NCBI RefSeq assembly: GCF_006740045.1
Contig: NZ_AP019749.1
Location: 2,375,001 to 2,439,000, forward strand
From: Comamonas terrigena NBRC 13299
Lineage (GTDB): Bacteria; Pseudomonadota; Gammaproteobacteria; Burkholderiales; Burkholderiaceae_C
Direction: 5' to 3'
DNA: 64,000 nucleotides
The stretch's first letter is position 1. Every line of letters starts with the position of its first letter. Below the pieces are notes generated by a model. It saw only the letters and a list, made by a program, of their open reading frames with translations. It was not told where the DNA came from and did no database searches. Made by a program: the position numbers and the translations under genes. Positions 41,408-50,200 of the stretch are shown piece after piece.

Positions 41408-42211
41408 TCAGCCATGCGCCGGCGCTCCATAGCTGCGCGGCGTGTAAACATGCCGGCCCACCTGGCGGGTCAGGCTGTTGCCCACGATGACGACCGTGCG
41501 CATATCCGCCATGTCCGGCGTCACCTGCTGCAACTGGCACACCCGCAGGGTCTCGTCCGGCCGGCTGACATTGCGGGCAAAGCAGATCAGGCGCTCGGGC
41601 TCGCAGTGCGCGGTCAGGACCTTCAAAGCGCGCACAAAGCCCTGGGGCCGCGACTTGGAACAGGGGTTGTAGAACGCCATGGCAAAGTCGGCCTGTGCCG
41701 CCAGCCGGATCCGGCGCTCGATCACTTCGGCTGGCTTGAGGTTGTCCGACAGATTGATGGTGCAGAAATCATGGCCCAGCGGAGCACCCAATCTCGCGGC
41801 CGCCGCCAGCATGGCCGTGATGCCGGGCTGCACGTCCACCTCCACGGCCTTCCAGCGCAGCTGCTCCTGCGGGCTGGCGCCCTCCAGCACCTCGAACACG
41901 GCACTGGCCATGGCAAACACGCCAGGGTCGCCGGACGAGAGCATCAGCACCTTCCGGCCCTCTGCCGCCACATTCAGCGCCTGGCGGGCACGGTCCAGTT
42001 CTTCGCGGTTGTCGCTGGCATGCAGGCGCAAATGCTCCAGCCCGCTCAGCCGCTCCACATACGGGAAATAGCCAAAAGCATCGCTGGCACCGGCAATCGA
42101 CTGCCGGGCCTGTTCCGTCAGCAGTGCCGCGTCGCCGGGCCCCAGGCCCAGCACGCACAGCTGCCCCGTGATGGCGCCCTTGACCGCGTTCTGTGTGGTG
42201 TCCATGTCCAT
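41408..42211 (-). CDS. cobJ: Precorrin-3B C17-methyltransferase
   Basis: A 267-residue class III SAM methyltransferase that methylates C-17 and drives ring contraction. Landmarks are LCVLGLGPGDAALLT, LMLSSGDPGVFAMASAVFE, VQPGITAMLAAAARLGAPLGHDF and MAFYNPCSKSRP. I take ATG 42211, preceded by GTGAG; an alternative ATG at 42232 lies inside cobI. The 16 bp to the cobK stop are too short for a terminator. Confidence 0.9.
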   Translation of the reverse strand: MDMDTTQNAVKGAITGQLCVLGLGPGDAALLTEQARQSIAGASDAFGYFPYVERLSGLEHLRLHASDNREELDRARQALNVAAEGRKVLMLSSGDPGVFAMASAVFEVLEGASPQEQLRWKAVEVDVQPGITAMLAAAARLGAPLGHDFCTINLSDNLKPAEVIERRIRLAAQADFAMAFYNPCSKSRPQGFVRALKVLTAHCEPERLICFARNVSRPDETLRVCQLQQVTPDMADMRTVVIVGNSLTRQVGRHVYTPRSYGAPAHG

Positions 42212-42221
42212 GCGGCTGCGC

Positions 42222-42962
42222 TCACATGTCATTGGCGGGGCGGCGGCCGTTGCCGTGCACGATCACAATCGCAAAATACGGGCAGCGCTCCGGCGCATCG
42301 CGCAGCGGCATCACCTGCTCGTCGCTCATGGTTCCGTTGATCACCAGCCACGCCTGGTCCAGCTTGCCCTGCTCCGTCAACAGCGAACGGATGCGGCCCA
42401 GATGGCGGCCGACCTTCATGATCACCAGCGCATCCGAGCGGGCCATGTGGGCGCGCAGCGGCTCGTCGGCCAAGGTGGCCGGCAGCACGCTCATCACATC
42501 GTCGCCCCAGGTCATGGGCATGCCCGTGGCATGCCAGCAGCCCACCATGCCGGGGATGCCGGGCAGCACCTCGACCGGCACCACCCCTTCCTGCTGCAGG
42601 CGCACATACAGGTGCATGAAGGAGCCGTAGAAGAACGGATCGCCCTCGCACAACACGATCACATCCTCGCCGCGCGCCAGCTCGGTCAGGCGCGCTTGCC
42701 AGCCCAGATAGAAATCCGACAGCTGCGCGACATAGCGCGGGTCGTCGTGCGGGATCTCGGTGGTCAGCGGGTACTCCATCGGGTACTCCGTGACCTCGGC
42801 GTGCAGCATGCCGTTGACCAGCTGCCGGGCCTTGCCCGGGTGGCCGCGCTTGCGGAAATACGCGACATGGCGCGCATTGCGCAGCAGACGGTCCGCCTTC
42901 ACGCTCATCATGTCCGGATCACCGGGGCCCAGGCCCACGCAGATAATTTTGCCGCTGTTCAT
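42222..42962 (-). CDS. cobI: Precorrin-2 C20-methyltransferase
   Basis: A 246-residue SAM methyltransferase turning precorrin-2 into precorrin-3A, the committed step towards cobalamin. Landmarks are CVGLGPGDPDMMSVKA, VIVLCEGDPFFYGSFMHLY and VLPGIPGMVGCWHATGMPMTWGDD. ATG 42962 has GAGGAA 5 bp upstream. The start is 8 bp before the cobH stop in the riboswitch 1 operon. Confidence 0.93.
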   Translation of the reverse strand: MNSGKIICVGLGPGDPDMMSVKADRLLRNARHVAYFRKRGHPGKARQLVNGMLHAEVTEYPMEYPLTTEIPHDDPRYVAQLSDFYLGWQARLTELARGEDVIVLCEGDPFFYGSFMHLYVRLQQEGVVPVEVLPGIPGMVGCWHATGMPMTWGDDVMSVLPATLADEPLRAHMARSDALVIMKVGRHLGRIRSLLTEQGKLDQAWLVINGTMSDEQVMPLRDAPERCPYFAIVIVHGNGRRPANDM

Positions 42963-42969
42963 ACGTTCC

Positions 42970-43599
42970 TCACTCCACCGACGTCGCCAACGCATTGACT
43001 GCAGCCACCGTGATGGCCGATCCGCCCAGACGCCCCTGCACAATGGCGAAAGGAATCTGCCCCCATGCACGCAGCGCATCCTTGGACTCGGCGGCACCGA
43101 CAAAGCCCACGGGGCAGCCGATGATGGCGGCCGGGCGCGGGCATGCCGGGTCCTCCAGCATGTTCAGCAGGTGGAACAGCGCGGTCGGCGCGTTGCCGAT
43201 GGCCACCACCGCACCGTCCAGGTGTTCGCGCCACAGCTCCAGCGCGGCGGCACTGCGGGTATTGCCCATGGCCTGGGCCAGCCCGGGCGTGCGGGCATCC
43301 TGCAAGGTGCAGATGATGGCGTTGTCGGCAGGCAGGCGCTTGCGCGTGATGCCTTCGCTGACCATGCGCGCATCGCACAGAATCGGGGCGCCGCGCTGCA
43401 GGGCTGCTTCTGCGGCCTGCGCAAAATCTGCGGAGAAATGGATGTCCTGTGCCAGGCTCACCATGCCTGCGGCATGGATCATGCGGCAAGCCACCCGCTC
43501 CTCCAGGGGCGTGAAGCGGGCCAGATCGGCCTCGCTGCGGATGATGCGAAACGATTGCCGGTAAATCTCTTCACCGTGCATTTCATAGTGGTAGGTCAT
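42970..43599 (-). CDS. cobH: Precorrin-8X methylmutase
   Basis: A 209-residue isomerase moving a methyl from C-11 to C-12 to give hydrogenobyrinate. The catalytic His is in CRMIHAAGM; IIGCPVGFVGAAESKDAL and the ending AITVAAVNALA are conserved. ATG 43599 lies 17 bp inside the end of cobG and has no good ribosome site of its own, so translation is probably coupled to cobG. Confidence 0.93.
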   Translation of the reverse strand: MTYHYEMHGEEIYRQSFRIIRSEADLARFTPLEERVACRMIHAAGMVSLAQDIHFSADFAQAAEAALQRGAPILCDARMVSEGITRKRLPADNAIICTLQDARTPGLAQAMGNTRSAAALELWREHLDGAVVAIGNAPTALFHLLNMLEDPACPRPAAIIGCPVGFVGAAESKDALRAWGQIPFAIVQGRLGGSAITVAAVNALATSVE

Positions 43600-44839
43600 G
43601 AAGTAGTGTGGGGAGTTCTGCAGGCAGTGCCGATCCGGCCCGGTAAGGGAGCCGGACCGTTGGGCAGCCTGGCTGCCCGGCAGCGCCTGCATGGAGCCAG
43701 ACCGCGTCCGGTGCGGACGTGCTGGCAAAGATCAGTGAGGTGGCGTCGGACGACAGCGCGCAGAACTTGGCGCAGCCGCTGACGTGCAGATGCCCGCGCT
43801 CAGGCACATGGGGCGCCAGCTGCAGCGCTATGTCCTGTGCCGGCACATGGGCCTGCGCACAGCGCGGGCTTCCGGTGCAGGCCGACACCCGCAGGCGTGC
43901 ATCCGCTGCATCGGTCATCCAGTGCCGTGCATCCAGGCGGGCCACCCGCGCCGGCGCATCCGCCGACATCAGCAGCAGCGAACGCCAGGGCGTGACGCGG
44001 ATTTCCGTGTCGGCCGGCAGGCTGGCCGCCAGCGCCTGCATCGCCAGGGCATCGATGCGCCCCAGCGGAGCCCCCAGCACCCAGCCTTGCGCCAGCTGAC
44101 CCGGCAGCACCGGTGCTGCAGCGGGCGGCTGCGCGCCCTGGGGCACCGCATCCTGCAATAGCGTATCCAGCGGCAAAGACGGCAGCAGCGCCTGCAGGCG
44201 GGTGGGCGGTTTACCGGAAACGGCCATCCGCGCGCGGGCGAACCAGGCGGCAATGTGGATCGCGGCATCGACCAGCTGCTGCGCGTCGGCAAAGCGGTAC
44301 CAGTCGCCGGCCTCGCCCAATGCCAGGCCATAGCCGCCGTCCGCATCCGCCCAAACCCGCAGATCAGAGGCCACGCCGCCCAGGCTGCGCGCTGCATCAT
44401 CCACCAGCAAGCCGAACTTGCTGGGCAGCGCAGCCATGCCCTGGCGCTCCAGCGCACTGGGGCACAAGCGCTCCACCACCGCACGGCTCAATAGCGCGGC
44501 GAGCTGGTGGGTCCGGTCATGGACCGTGTAAAAAGGGGTGCAGTGCACGGGCGGCGCCAGATCGGCATCCGCATCCGCCGGAATCAGCCGGGCCGCCACC
44601 AGCTGCGACAGCAACGCAGGCAGGTCCGCATCCGCCACCCCGCGCAGCTGCACATTGCCCAGCCGGGTCAGCTCGATCTGGGGGTGCGCCAGGGACAGTG
44701 CCAAAGCCGCCAGTGCGGCCCACTGCTCCGCGTTGATGGAGGCACAGACCGGGCGCACCCGGACAATCCAGCCATCTTCCGACCGCATGGGTTTCCATGC
44801 CGTGGGGCACCAGCCCTGGACCTTGATGGAATCAGCCAT
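43583..44839 (-). CDS. cobG: Precorrin-3B synthase
   Basis: A 418-residue oxygen-dependent monooxygenase of the sulfite/nitrite reductase fold that makes precorrin-3B; it defines the aerobic route. The [4Fe-4S]-sirohaem type cysteines are seen as ACTGSPRC and GCAKFC near the C-terminus, and LTRLGNVQLRGV is the reductase ferredoxin-like motif. I take ATG 44839; an in-frame ATG at 44857 is also possible. First gene after riboswitch 1, 187 bp downstream of its 3' stem. Confidence 0.92.
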   Translation of the reverse strand: MADSIKVQGWCPTAWKPMRSEDGWIVRVRPVCASINAEQWAALAALALSLAHPQIELTRLGNVQLRGVADADLPALLSQLVAARLIPADADADLAPPVHCTPFYTVHDRTHQLAALLSRAVVERLCPSALERQGMAALPSKFGLLVDDAARSLGGVASDLRVWADADGGYGLALGEAGDWYRFADAQQLVDAAIHIAAWFARARMAVSGKPPTRLQALLPSLPLDTLLQDAVPQGAQPPAAAPVLPGQLAQGWVLGAPLGRIDALAMQALAASLPADTEIRVTPWRSLLLMSADAPARVARLDARHWMTDAADARLRVSACTGSPRCAQAHVPAQDIALQLAPHVPERGHLHVSGCAKFCALSSDATSLIFASTSAPDAVWLHAGAAGQPGCPTVRLPYRAGSALPAELPTLLHDLPL

Positions 44840-45025
44840 GGTGCGCAGCGCCCCCATCCAGAGCCGCTGCCCACACCGTCAAACCCAGAGCCTCTCGCGC
44901 CATGCTGTATCCGCAGTCGGTCAGGCCGATACCCGGGCCGGACGATTGAAACTTGCAGGGGGGATGGAAGATGGAAGCGATTGGCGGCGCGAAGATGCGA
45001 GCCCATCAAGCCACATGCACTCCCG
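44840..45025 (-). other. Leader between riboswitch 1 and cobG
   Basis: This 186-bp stretch is the untranslated leader between the riboswitch 3' stem and cobG. I see no gene and no terminator hairpin with a T run, so control is more likely at translation or by structures I cannot resolve by eye. Confidence 0.35.
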
Positions 45026-45233
45026 CTGCGCCTTGTTCACGCCAGGCCGGTCTCCGGACTTACAGAGCTCAACTCGTGGAGTTGATCGCTGGACGCGCCT
45101 TCCCGCTTGCGCAGTGGCTGTCATTGCTGCAAGCAATGACGGGCGTCCCCTCTCTCTGATTACCGTTGCGGGTGCAGTGCAGGAATGGTGGCGAACCACG
45201 CACCTGCTTCTCGTTTCATTTCCTTGCGCGCAG
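45026..45233 (-). promoter_or_regulatory. Cobalamin riboswitch 1 (cobG operon)
   Basis: On the minus strand the conserved elements of the cobalamin aptamer appear in order: GAAACGAGAAGCAGGTG, CTGCACCCGCAACGGTAA, the B12 box GCCACTG, GGGAAGGC, then GTCCGGAGACCGGCC. A closing stem CTGCGC/GCGCAG (45228-45233 with 45026-45031) fits P1. It leads cobG, so cobG-H-I-J and possibly cobL-E-M-F would be switched off by adenosylcobalamin. Confidence 0.92.
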
Positions 45234-45263
45234 TGCGCGGCGAAACACCTGGGATCAGCGCGA

Positions 45264-45269
45264 ATTTTA
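45264..45269 (-). promoter_or_regulatory. Candidate -10 box of the cobG operon
   Basis: TAAAAT on the minus strand lies about 30 bp upstream of the riboswitch 1 aptamer, where the promoter should be. I find no good -35. The rest of 45234-45473 holds a 7-bp hairpin (CTGCGGC/GCCGCAG, 45369-45391) and no gene. Confidence 0.4.
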
Positions 45270-45473
45270 CGCGATATCTGCCCTCATCCCGCGCCCGAGC
45301 CGAAAACTCCACCCCAGTATCGGCCGCCACTGATGCAACGCAGCAAATCACCGCTTTTTTCCGCCGCTCTGCGGCATGCAGCCTGCCGCAGCGGACAGCG
45401 CAGTGAGCGGCACGGTGACCAGCACAGCGGGGCTGAAAAAGCCGTGGCACGCCTGCCTGGGTGCCCACTGCAC

Positions 45474-46124
45474 TCAGCCGGCAGTGGCAAAAAGCTCCGC
45501 CCGCACCCACTCCCCGCACCACATCGCCGCCAGCCGCTGGCACCGCCCCAGCGCCACCGCATCATTTTCAAAGTCGATGATGCAGCAACGGTCCACCCCC
45601 TCGGGGCGCACCGGCAGCGGATCAAACCGCCCATCCGTCAGCAGCCAGACCGTGGCCCGGGTGCCGGGCGGGCAGCGCCGCAGCGCGCCCTCCACGGCGT
45701 CGACAGCGGGCTGGATCGGCGTTCCGCCACCGCCGCGCAAGGGCGCAATCCAGCCGGCATTGAAAGCCCCGGCTTTCGCCGGGGACTGCAGCCACCGTGC
45801 CTGCTCGCCCGCAAATCCGATCACCGCCATATGGTCGCGATCGCGGTAGAACTGCTCGGTCAGAGCCAGCAAGCACCCTTTGGCCCAGGCCAGCTTTTCA
45901 CCGCGCAGCATGGACGCCGACAGATCCAGCAAGACCAGGTGCAGGGTCTTGCTCCCCACAGGCCGCGGGCGAAAACGCAGGTGTTCGGGCCGCAGCGCCC
46001 CGCGGCCCTTGGACGCCAGCGTGGACACCCAGTCCAGGCGCCGCCCTGCCGCCCCGTTCAGCCGGCCCTTGCGAGAGGTATTCCCACCGCGCCCCGCCTT
46101 GGCCTTTCCGGCCAGTCCCGCCAC
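45474..46124 (-). CDS. Cobaltochelatase-associated VWA protein (ChlD C-terminal type)
   Basis: A 216-residue von Willebrand A domain protein. The metal-ion-dependent adhesion site is complete: Asp67-x-Ser69-x-Ser71 (LDLSAS), Thr135 (GGGGTPIQPA) and Asp164 (LLTDGRF). This corresponds to the C-terminal part of the ChlD/BchD chelatase subunit without its AAA domain. It is coupled with the ChlI-like ATPase 11 bp upstream and CobN, so it should complete the cobalt chelatase. The start is a GTG (46124) without a clear ribosome site. Confidence 0.85.
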   Translation of the reverse strand: MAGLAGKAKAGRGGNTSRKGRLNGAAGRRLDWVSTLASKGRGALRPEHLRFRPRPVGSKTLHLVLLDLSASMLRGEKLAWAKGCLLALTEQFYRDRDHMAVIGFAGEQARWLQSPAKAGAFNAGWIAPLRGGGGTPIQPAVDAVEGALRRCPPGTRATVWLLTDGRFDPLPVRPEGVDRCCIIDFENDAVALGRCQRLAAMWCGEWVRAELFATAG

Positions 46125-46135
46125 AGCGGAGCGCG

Positions 46136-47293
46136 TCAGGCTTTTTTTGACGGCAAAGGCTTCAGCGCCTTGACCACCTTCATCGCCACCAGCTGGGGTG
46201 GCGGCATGGCGCCCCAGGCATCGGCCGGGGCGGCATGGTCCGGCAATGTATTCGCCGATGGTGCCGGCCCATGCCCGGACTGGCCGGACGGGGTACCTGC
46301 ACCCTGCGCCCCACCGGTTGGCGGCGGGGCTGGAGGTGGCGTCTGTTCCTCGGAACTCGGCTGCTGTTCCGGCTGCTGCGCCGGCTCGCCCGACGCGGGC
46401 GGCTCAGCCGGTGCAGCCTGGGTGCGCCGGTGGGCCAGCGCCAGTTCCGCCACTGCCTGCACATCCGCCGGCGTGACGGCGCTGCGCCCGTGCAGCGCCG
46501 CATGCGCCCGCGCCGCGCGCAGCATCACCAGATCTGCCCGGACCCCTTCCACCCCGGCGTCTTGGCAGCGCTGGGCGACATCGTCGTGCACGGCATCGGT
46601 CCACGCCACGGCCGCCACGCGCTCGCGCGCCAGCTTCACCCGCTGCGCCAGATCGGATTGCGCCGCAGCGTGCTGCTCCACAAAGGCCTGCGGATCGGCA
46701 TCGAAGGCCATGCGCGTCTTGACAATGGCCTTGCGCACCGCGGCACTGGGCACATTCTCCAGCCGCACGAACAGCCCGAAGCGGTCCAGCAGCTGCGGCC
46801 GCAGCTGGCCCTCTTCCGGGTTCATGGTACCCACCAGGGTGATGCGCGCATCGTGCTGGTGCGACACGCCGTCGCGCTCCACCCGGTTGATGCCGCTGGC
46901 GCTCACGTCCAGCAGCAGGTCCACCAGCGCATCGGCCAGCAGGTTCACCTCATCCACATACAGGATGCCGCCATGGGCACGCGCCAGCAATCCCGGGCGG
47001 AACACCACCGCACTGCGCTGCAGCGCGGCTTCCAGGTCCAGGGAGCCGGCCAGCTGTTCCTCCGTCGCCCCCAGCGGCAGGTTCACAAAGCGGCCGGCCG
47101 GCAGCAAGGCGGCCAGCGCCCGCGCACTGGTCGACTTGGCCGTGCCGCGCGGCCCCTCCACCAGCACGCCGCCCAGCAACGGATCCACGGCCGCCAGCAG
47201 CAAGGCCGTCTGCAGCTGCGGCTGTCCCTCGATGGCAGTGAACGGAAAGCCCGCCGCGTGCGCAGACGGTGCGGATTCGGTGGACGAGATCAT
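46136..47293 (-). CDS. ChlI/BchI-like AAA+ subunit of cobaltochelatase
   Basis: A 385-residue AAA+ ATPase that powers cobalt insertion by CobN. Walker A GPRGTAKS (47-54), Walker B ILYVDEVNLL (Asp114, Glu115) and the sensor-type NRVERDGVSHQHDARI insert mark the magnesium-chelatase I subunit, not CobS. The C-terminus adds a roughly 70-residue Pro/Gln/Glu-rich tail, like the linker found inside ChlD. So the linker has moved onto the I subunit and the D subunit is reduced to its VWA domain. Its ATGA overlaps the cobN stop. Confidence 0.9.
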   Translation of the reverse strand: MISSTESAPSAHAAGFPFTAIEGQPQLQTALLLAAVDPLLGGVLVEGPRGTAKSTSARALAALLPAGRFVNLPLGATEEQLAGSLDLEAALQRSAVVFRPGLLARAHGGILYVDEVNLLADALVDLLLDVSASGINRVERDGVSHQHDARITLVGTMNPEEGQLRPQLLDRFGLFVRLENVPSAAVRKAIVKTRMAFDADPQAFVEQHAAAQSDLAQRVKLARERVAAVAWTDAVHDDVAQRCQDAGVEGVRADLVMLRAARAHAALHGRSAVTPADVQAVAELALAHRRTQAAPAEPPASGEPAQQPEQQPSSEEQTPPPAPPPTGGAQGAGTPSGQSGHGPAPSANTLPDHAAPADAWGAMPPPQLVAMKVVKALKPLPSKKA

Positions 47294-50200
47294 CGCTTCT
47301 CCAACAATTGTTCAGCGGCCAGCAACTGCTGCTCCAGCAGCGCCTGGTAGTCCCCGCTGTCTTCCCACATCCCCCGGTGGATGGCCTCCAGCAGCCGCTC
47401 GCACATGCCGTGAAAGGCTGCAGGATTGTGCTGCTGCAAAAAGTCGCGCGTGGCGGCATCCGCCACAAAGGCATCGGTCACGCGCGCGTACTGGTCGTCG
47501 CGCACCACGCGGGCCGTGGCATCAAAGGCAAACAGATAGTCCACCGTGGCCGCCACCTCGAACGCGCCTTTGTAGCCATGGCGCTTGATGCCGTCGATCC
47601 ACTTGGGATTGGTGACGCGGGCGCGCACCACCCGGCTGATTTCTTCCTGCAGCGTACGCATGCGCGGGGCATCCGGGTTGGCATGGTCGCCAAAGTACAG
47701 CGCCGGCTGCTGGCCGCGGAAATGCCGCACCGCCACGGCCATGCCGCCTTGAAACTGGTAGTAATCGTCCGAATCCAGCAGGTCGTGCTCGCGGTTGTCC
47801 TGGTTGTGCACCACCAGCTCGATCTCGCTCAGGCGCTGCACAAAGCGCTCGGGCAGCGCGGTCCCGTCGTCCTTTTGCCCATAGGCATAGGCTCCCCAGT
47901 TCCGGTAGGCCGTGGCCAGGTCTTCGTCGCTGTCCCAGTTGCGGCCGTCGATCAACCCCTGCAGACCCGCCCCATAGCTGCCGGGCTTGGCGCCGAACAC
48001 GCGCAGCCCCGCCTGGTGGCGGGCCACCTCCTCGCTCAGGCCCTGAGCCTGCAGCTCGGCCGCCTCCTGCAGCACCCGTGCACGGATGGGGTTGGTCCAT
48101 GCATCCTCGTCTTCCAGGCTGGCCACTTTCTGCACCGCCGCGTCAAACAGGCGGATCACATTGGTGAAGGCATCCCGGAAGAAGCCGGAAACCCGCAGCG
48201 TCACGTCCACGCGCGGGCGGCCCAGCACGCTCATGGGCAGCACCTCGAAATCGCTGACCCGCCAGCTGCCATCCGCCCACTTGGGCCGCACGCCCAGCAA
48301 GGCAAAGGCCTGGGCGATATCGTCGCCCCCGGTGCGCATGGTCGCCGTTCCCCACACCGACAGGCCCAGTGCGCGCGGGTAGTCGCCATGCTCCTGGGTA
48401 TAGCGCTCCACCAGCAACTGGGCGGATTTGAGCCCCAGGGTCCAGCTGGTGGGCGTCGGCACGGCGCGCGTGTCGACGGAAAAGAAATTGCGCCCCGTGG
48501 GCAGCACGTCCGGGCGGCCGCGCGAAGGGGCTCCGCTGGGACCGGCCGGCACAAAACGGCCTTCCAGTCCCCGGCACAGCTGCAAAATCTCCTGCGGGCC
48601 ACAGGCCTGCAAGCGGGCGCGCAGATCGTGCTGCACCCGTTGCAGCACCAGCCGGGTCTGTTCCCAGCCCGCATCCAGATCGGCGCTGGAAAGCCCGGGC
48701 TGCTCCAGCCATTGCAGCGCCAGCAGCTCCAGCCGTTCGCGGGTGTCGCCCGCATGGCGCCAGGCCTGGCCATCCACCGCTTCCAGCAGCTGCGGGCGCG
48801 GCCCGGTCCAGGGCTGCTCCCAGGCGGCATCCAGCGGATCGAAAGCGGTGCCCGGCAGCAGATCGTGTGCCAAGGCGCGGATCAGGCTGTTGTTCGCCCC
48901 CTGGCCGTTGCCCACCGGGTGGCGGGCCAGTGCCAGCAGAGTGTCCCGCTCCAGGCGCCCCTGCGGGGACTGGCCGAAGACATGCAGCCCGTCGCGGATC
49001 TGGCTTTCCTTGAGCTCGCACAGATAGGCATCGGTCTTGTTCAGCAGTTGCTGCTCGTCCGCCTCGGTACGGGGCGCCGCCACCCCCAGGTCCTGGTGCA
49101 GATCGTGCTGCACGATGTGCGCCAGAATCTGCTGGCGCAGCAGCTGGGCGCGCCGGCGGTCCAGCGTCACCGCCTCGTAGTACTCGTCCACCATGCGCTC
49201 CAGGTCGCGCGTGGGGCCATAGCTCTCGGCCCGCGTCAAAGGCGGCATCAGATGGTCCACGATCACTGCCTGCGCGCGGCGCTTGGCCTGCGCACCCTCC
49301 CCCGGATCGTTCACGATGAAGGGGTACAGGTGGGGCATGGGACCGAACGCCAGGTCCGGCCAGCAGGTCTGCGACAGCGCCACGCTCTTGCCCGGCAGCC
49401 ATTCCAGGTTGCCGTGCTTGCCCACATGCACCATGGCATCTGCCTGCCAGGCGCTGCGCAGCCAGTGGTAGAAGGCCAGGTAGTAATGCGGCGGCACCAG
49501 ATCGGGGTCGTGGTAGCTGGCCATGGGGTCCAGCTGGTAGCCACGCGCCGGCTGTATGCCCACAAACACCTGGCCGCAGCGCAGGCCCGCCACCATGAAG
49601 CGCCCCTGGCGCAGCATGGGGTCGGACGCGGGCGGGCCCCAGCGCTGCACCACGGCCTGCTGGTTCTCCGGCGGCAGGCTGGCAAAGAAAGCCTGGTAGC
49701 CGGCCAGATCCAGGCTCTGCTGTGCCGGCCGCACACCCCAGGAATCGGGATCGTTGGTGATGCCTTGCTGCAGCTGCTGCATCAGGGCATCGCCATCGGC
49801 GGGAATCTGGTCCAGCACATAGCCCTGCTGCTGCAGCGCCTGCAGGATGTGGATGACGGAAGCCGGCGTATCCAGCCCCACGCCATTGCCCAGCCGGCCT
49901 TCCTGCGTGGGGTAGTTGGCCAGAATCAATGCCAGCCGCTTGTCGGGATTGGCTTTGTGGCGCAAACGGCACCAGCGCTGCGCCAGCGCCACCACAAAAT
50001 CCAGCCGCTCGGCATGGGCCTGGTACTGCACCACATCCGACTGTGTCAGTTCGCTGCGGTGCGACAGCCCTTTGAAGCTGATGGCCCGCGTGATAATGCG
50101 GCCGTCCACCTCGGGCATGGCCACATGCATGGCAATGTCCCGTGGCTGCAGCCCGTGTGCATCGTCGAGCCAGCTTTGCTGGTTGCTGCCGGACATGATG

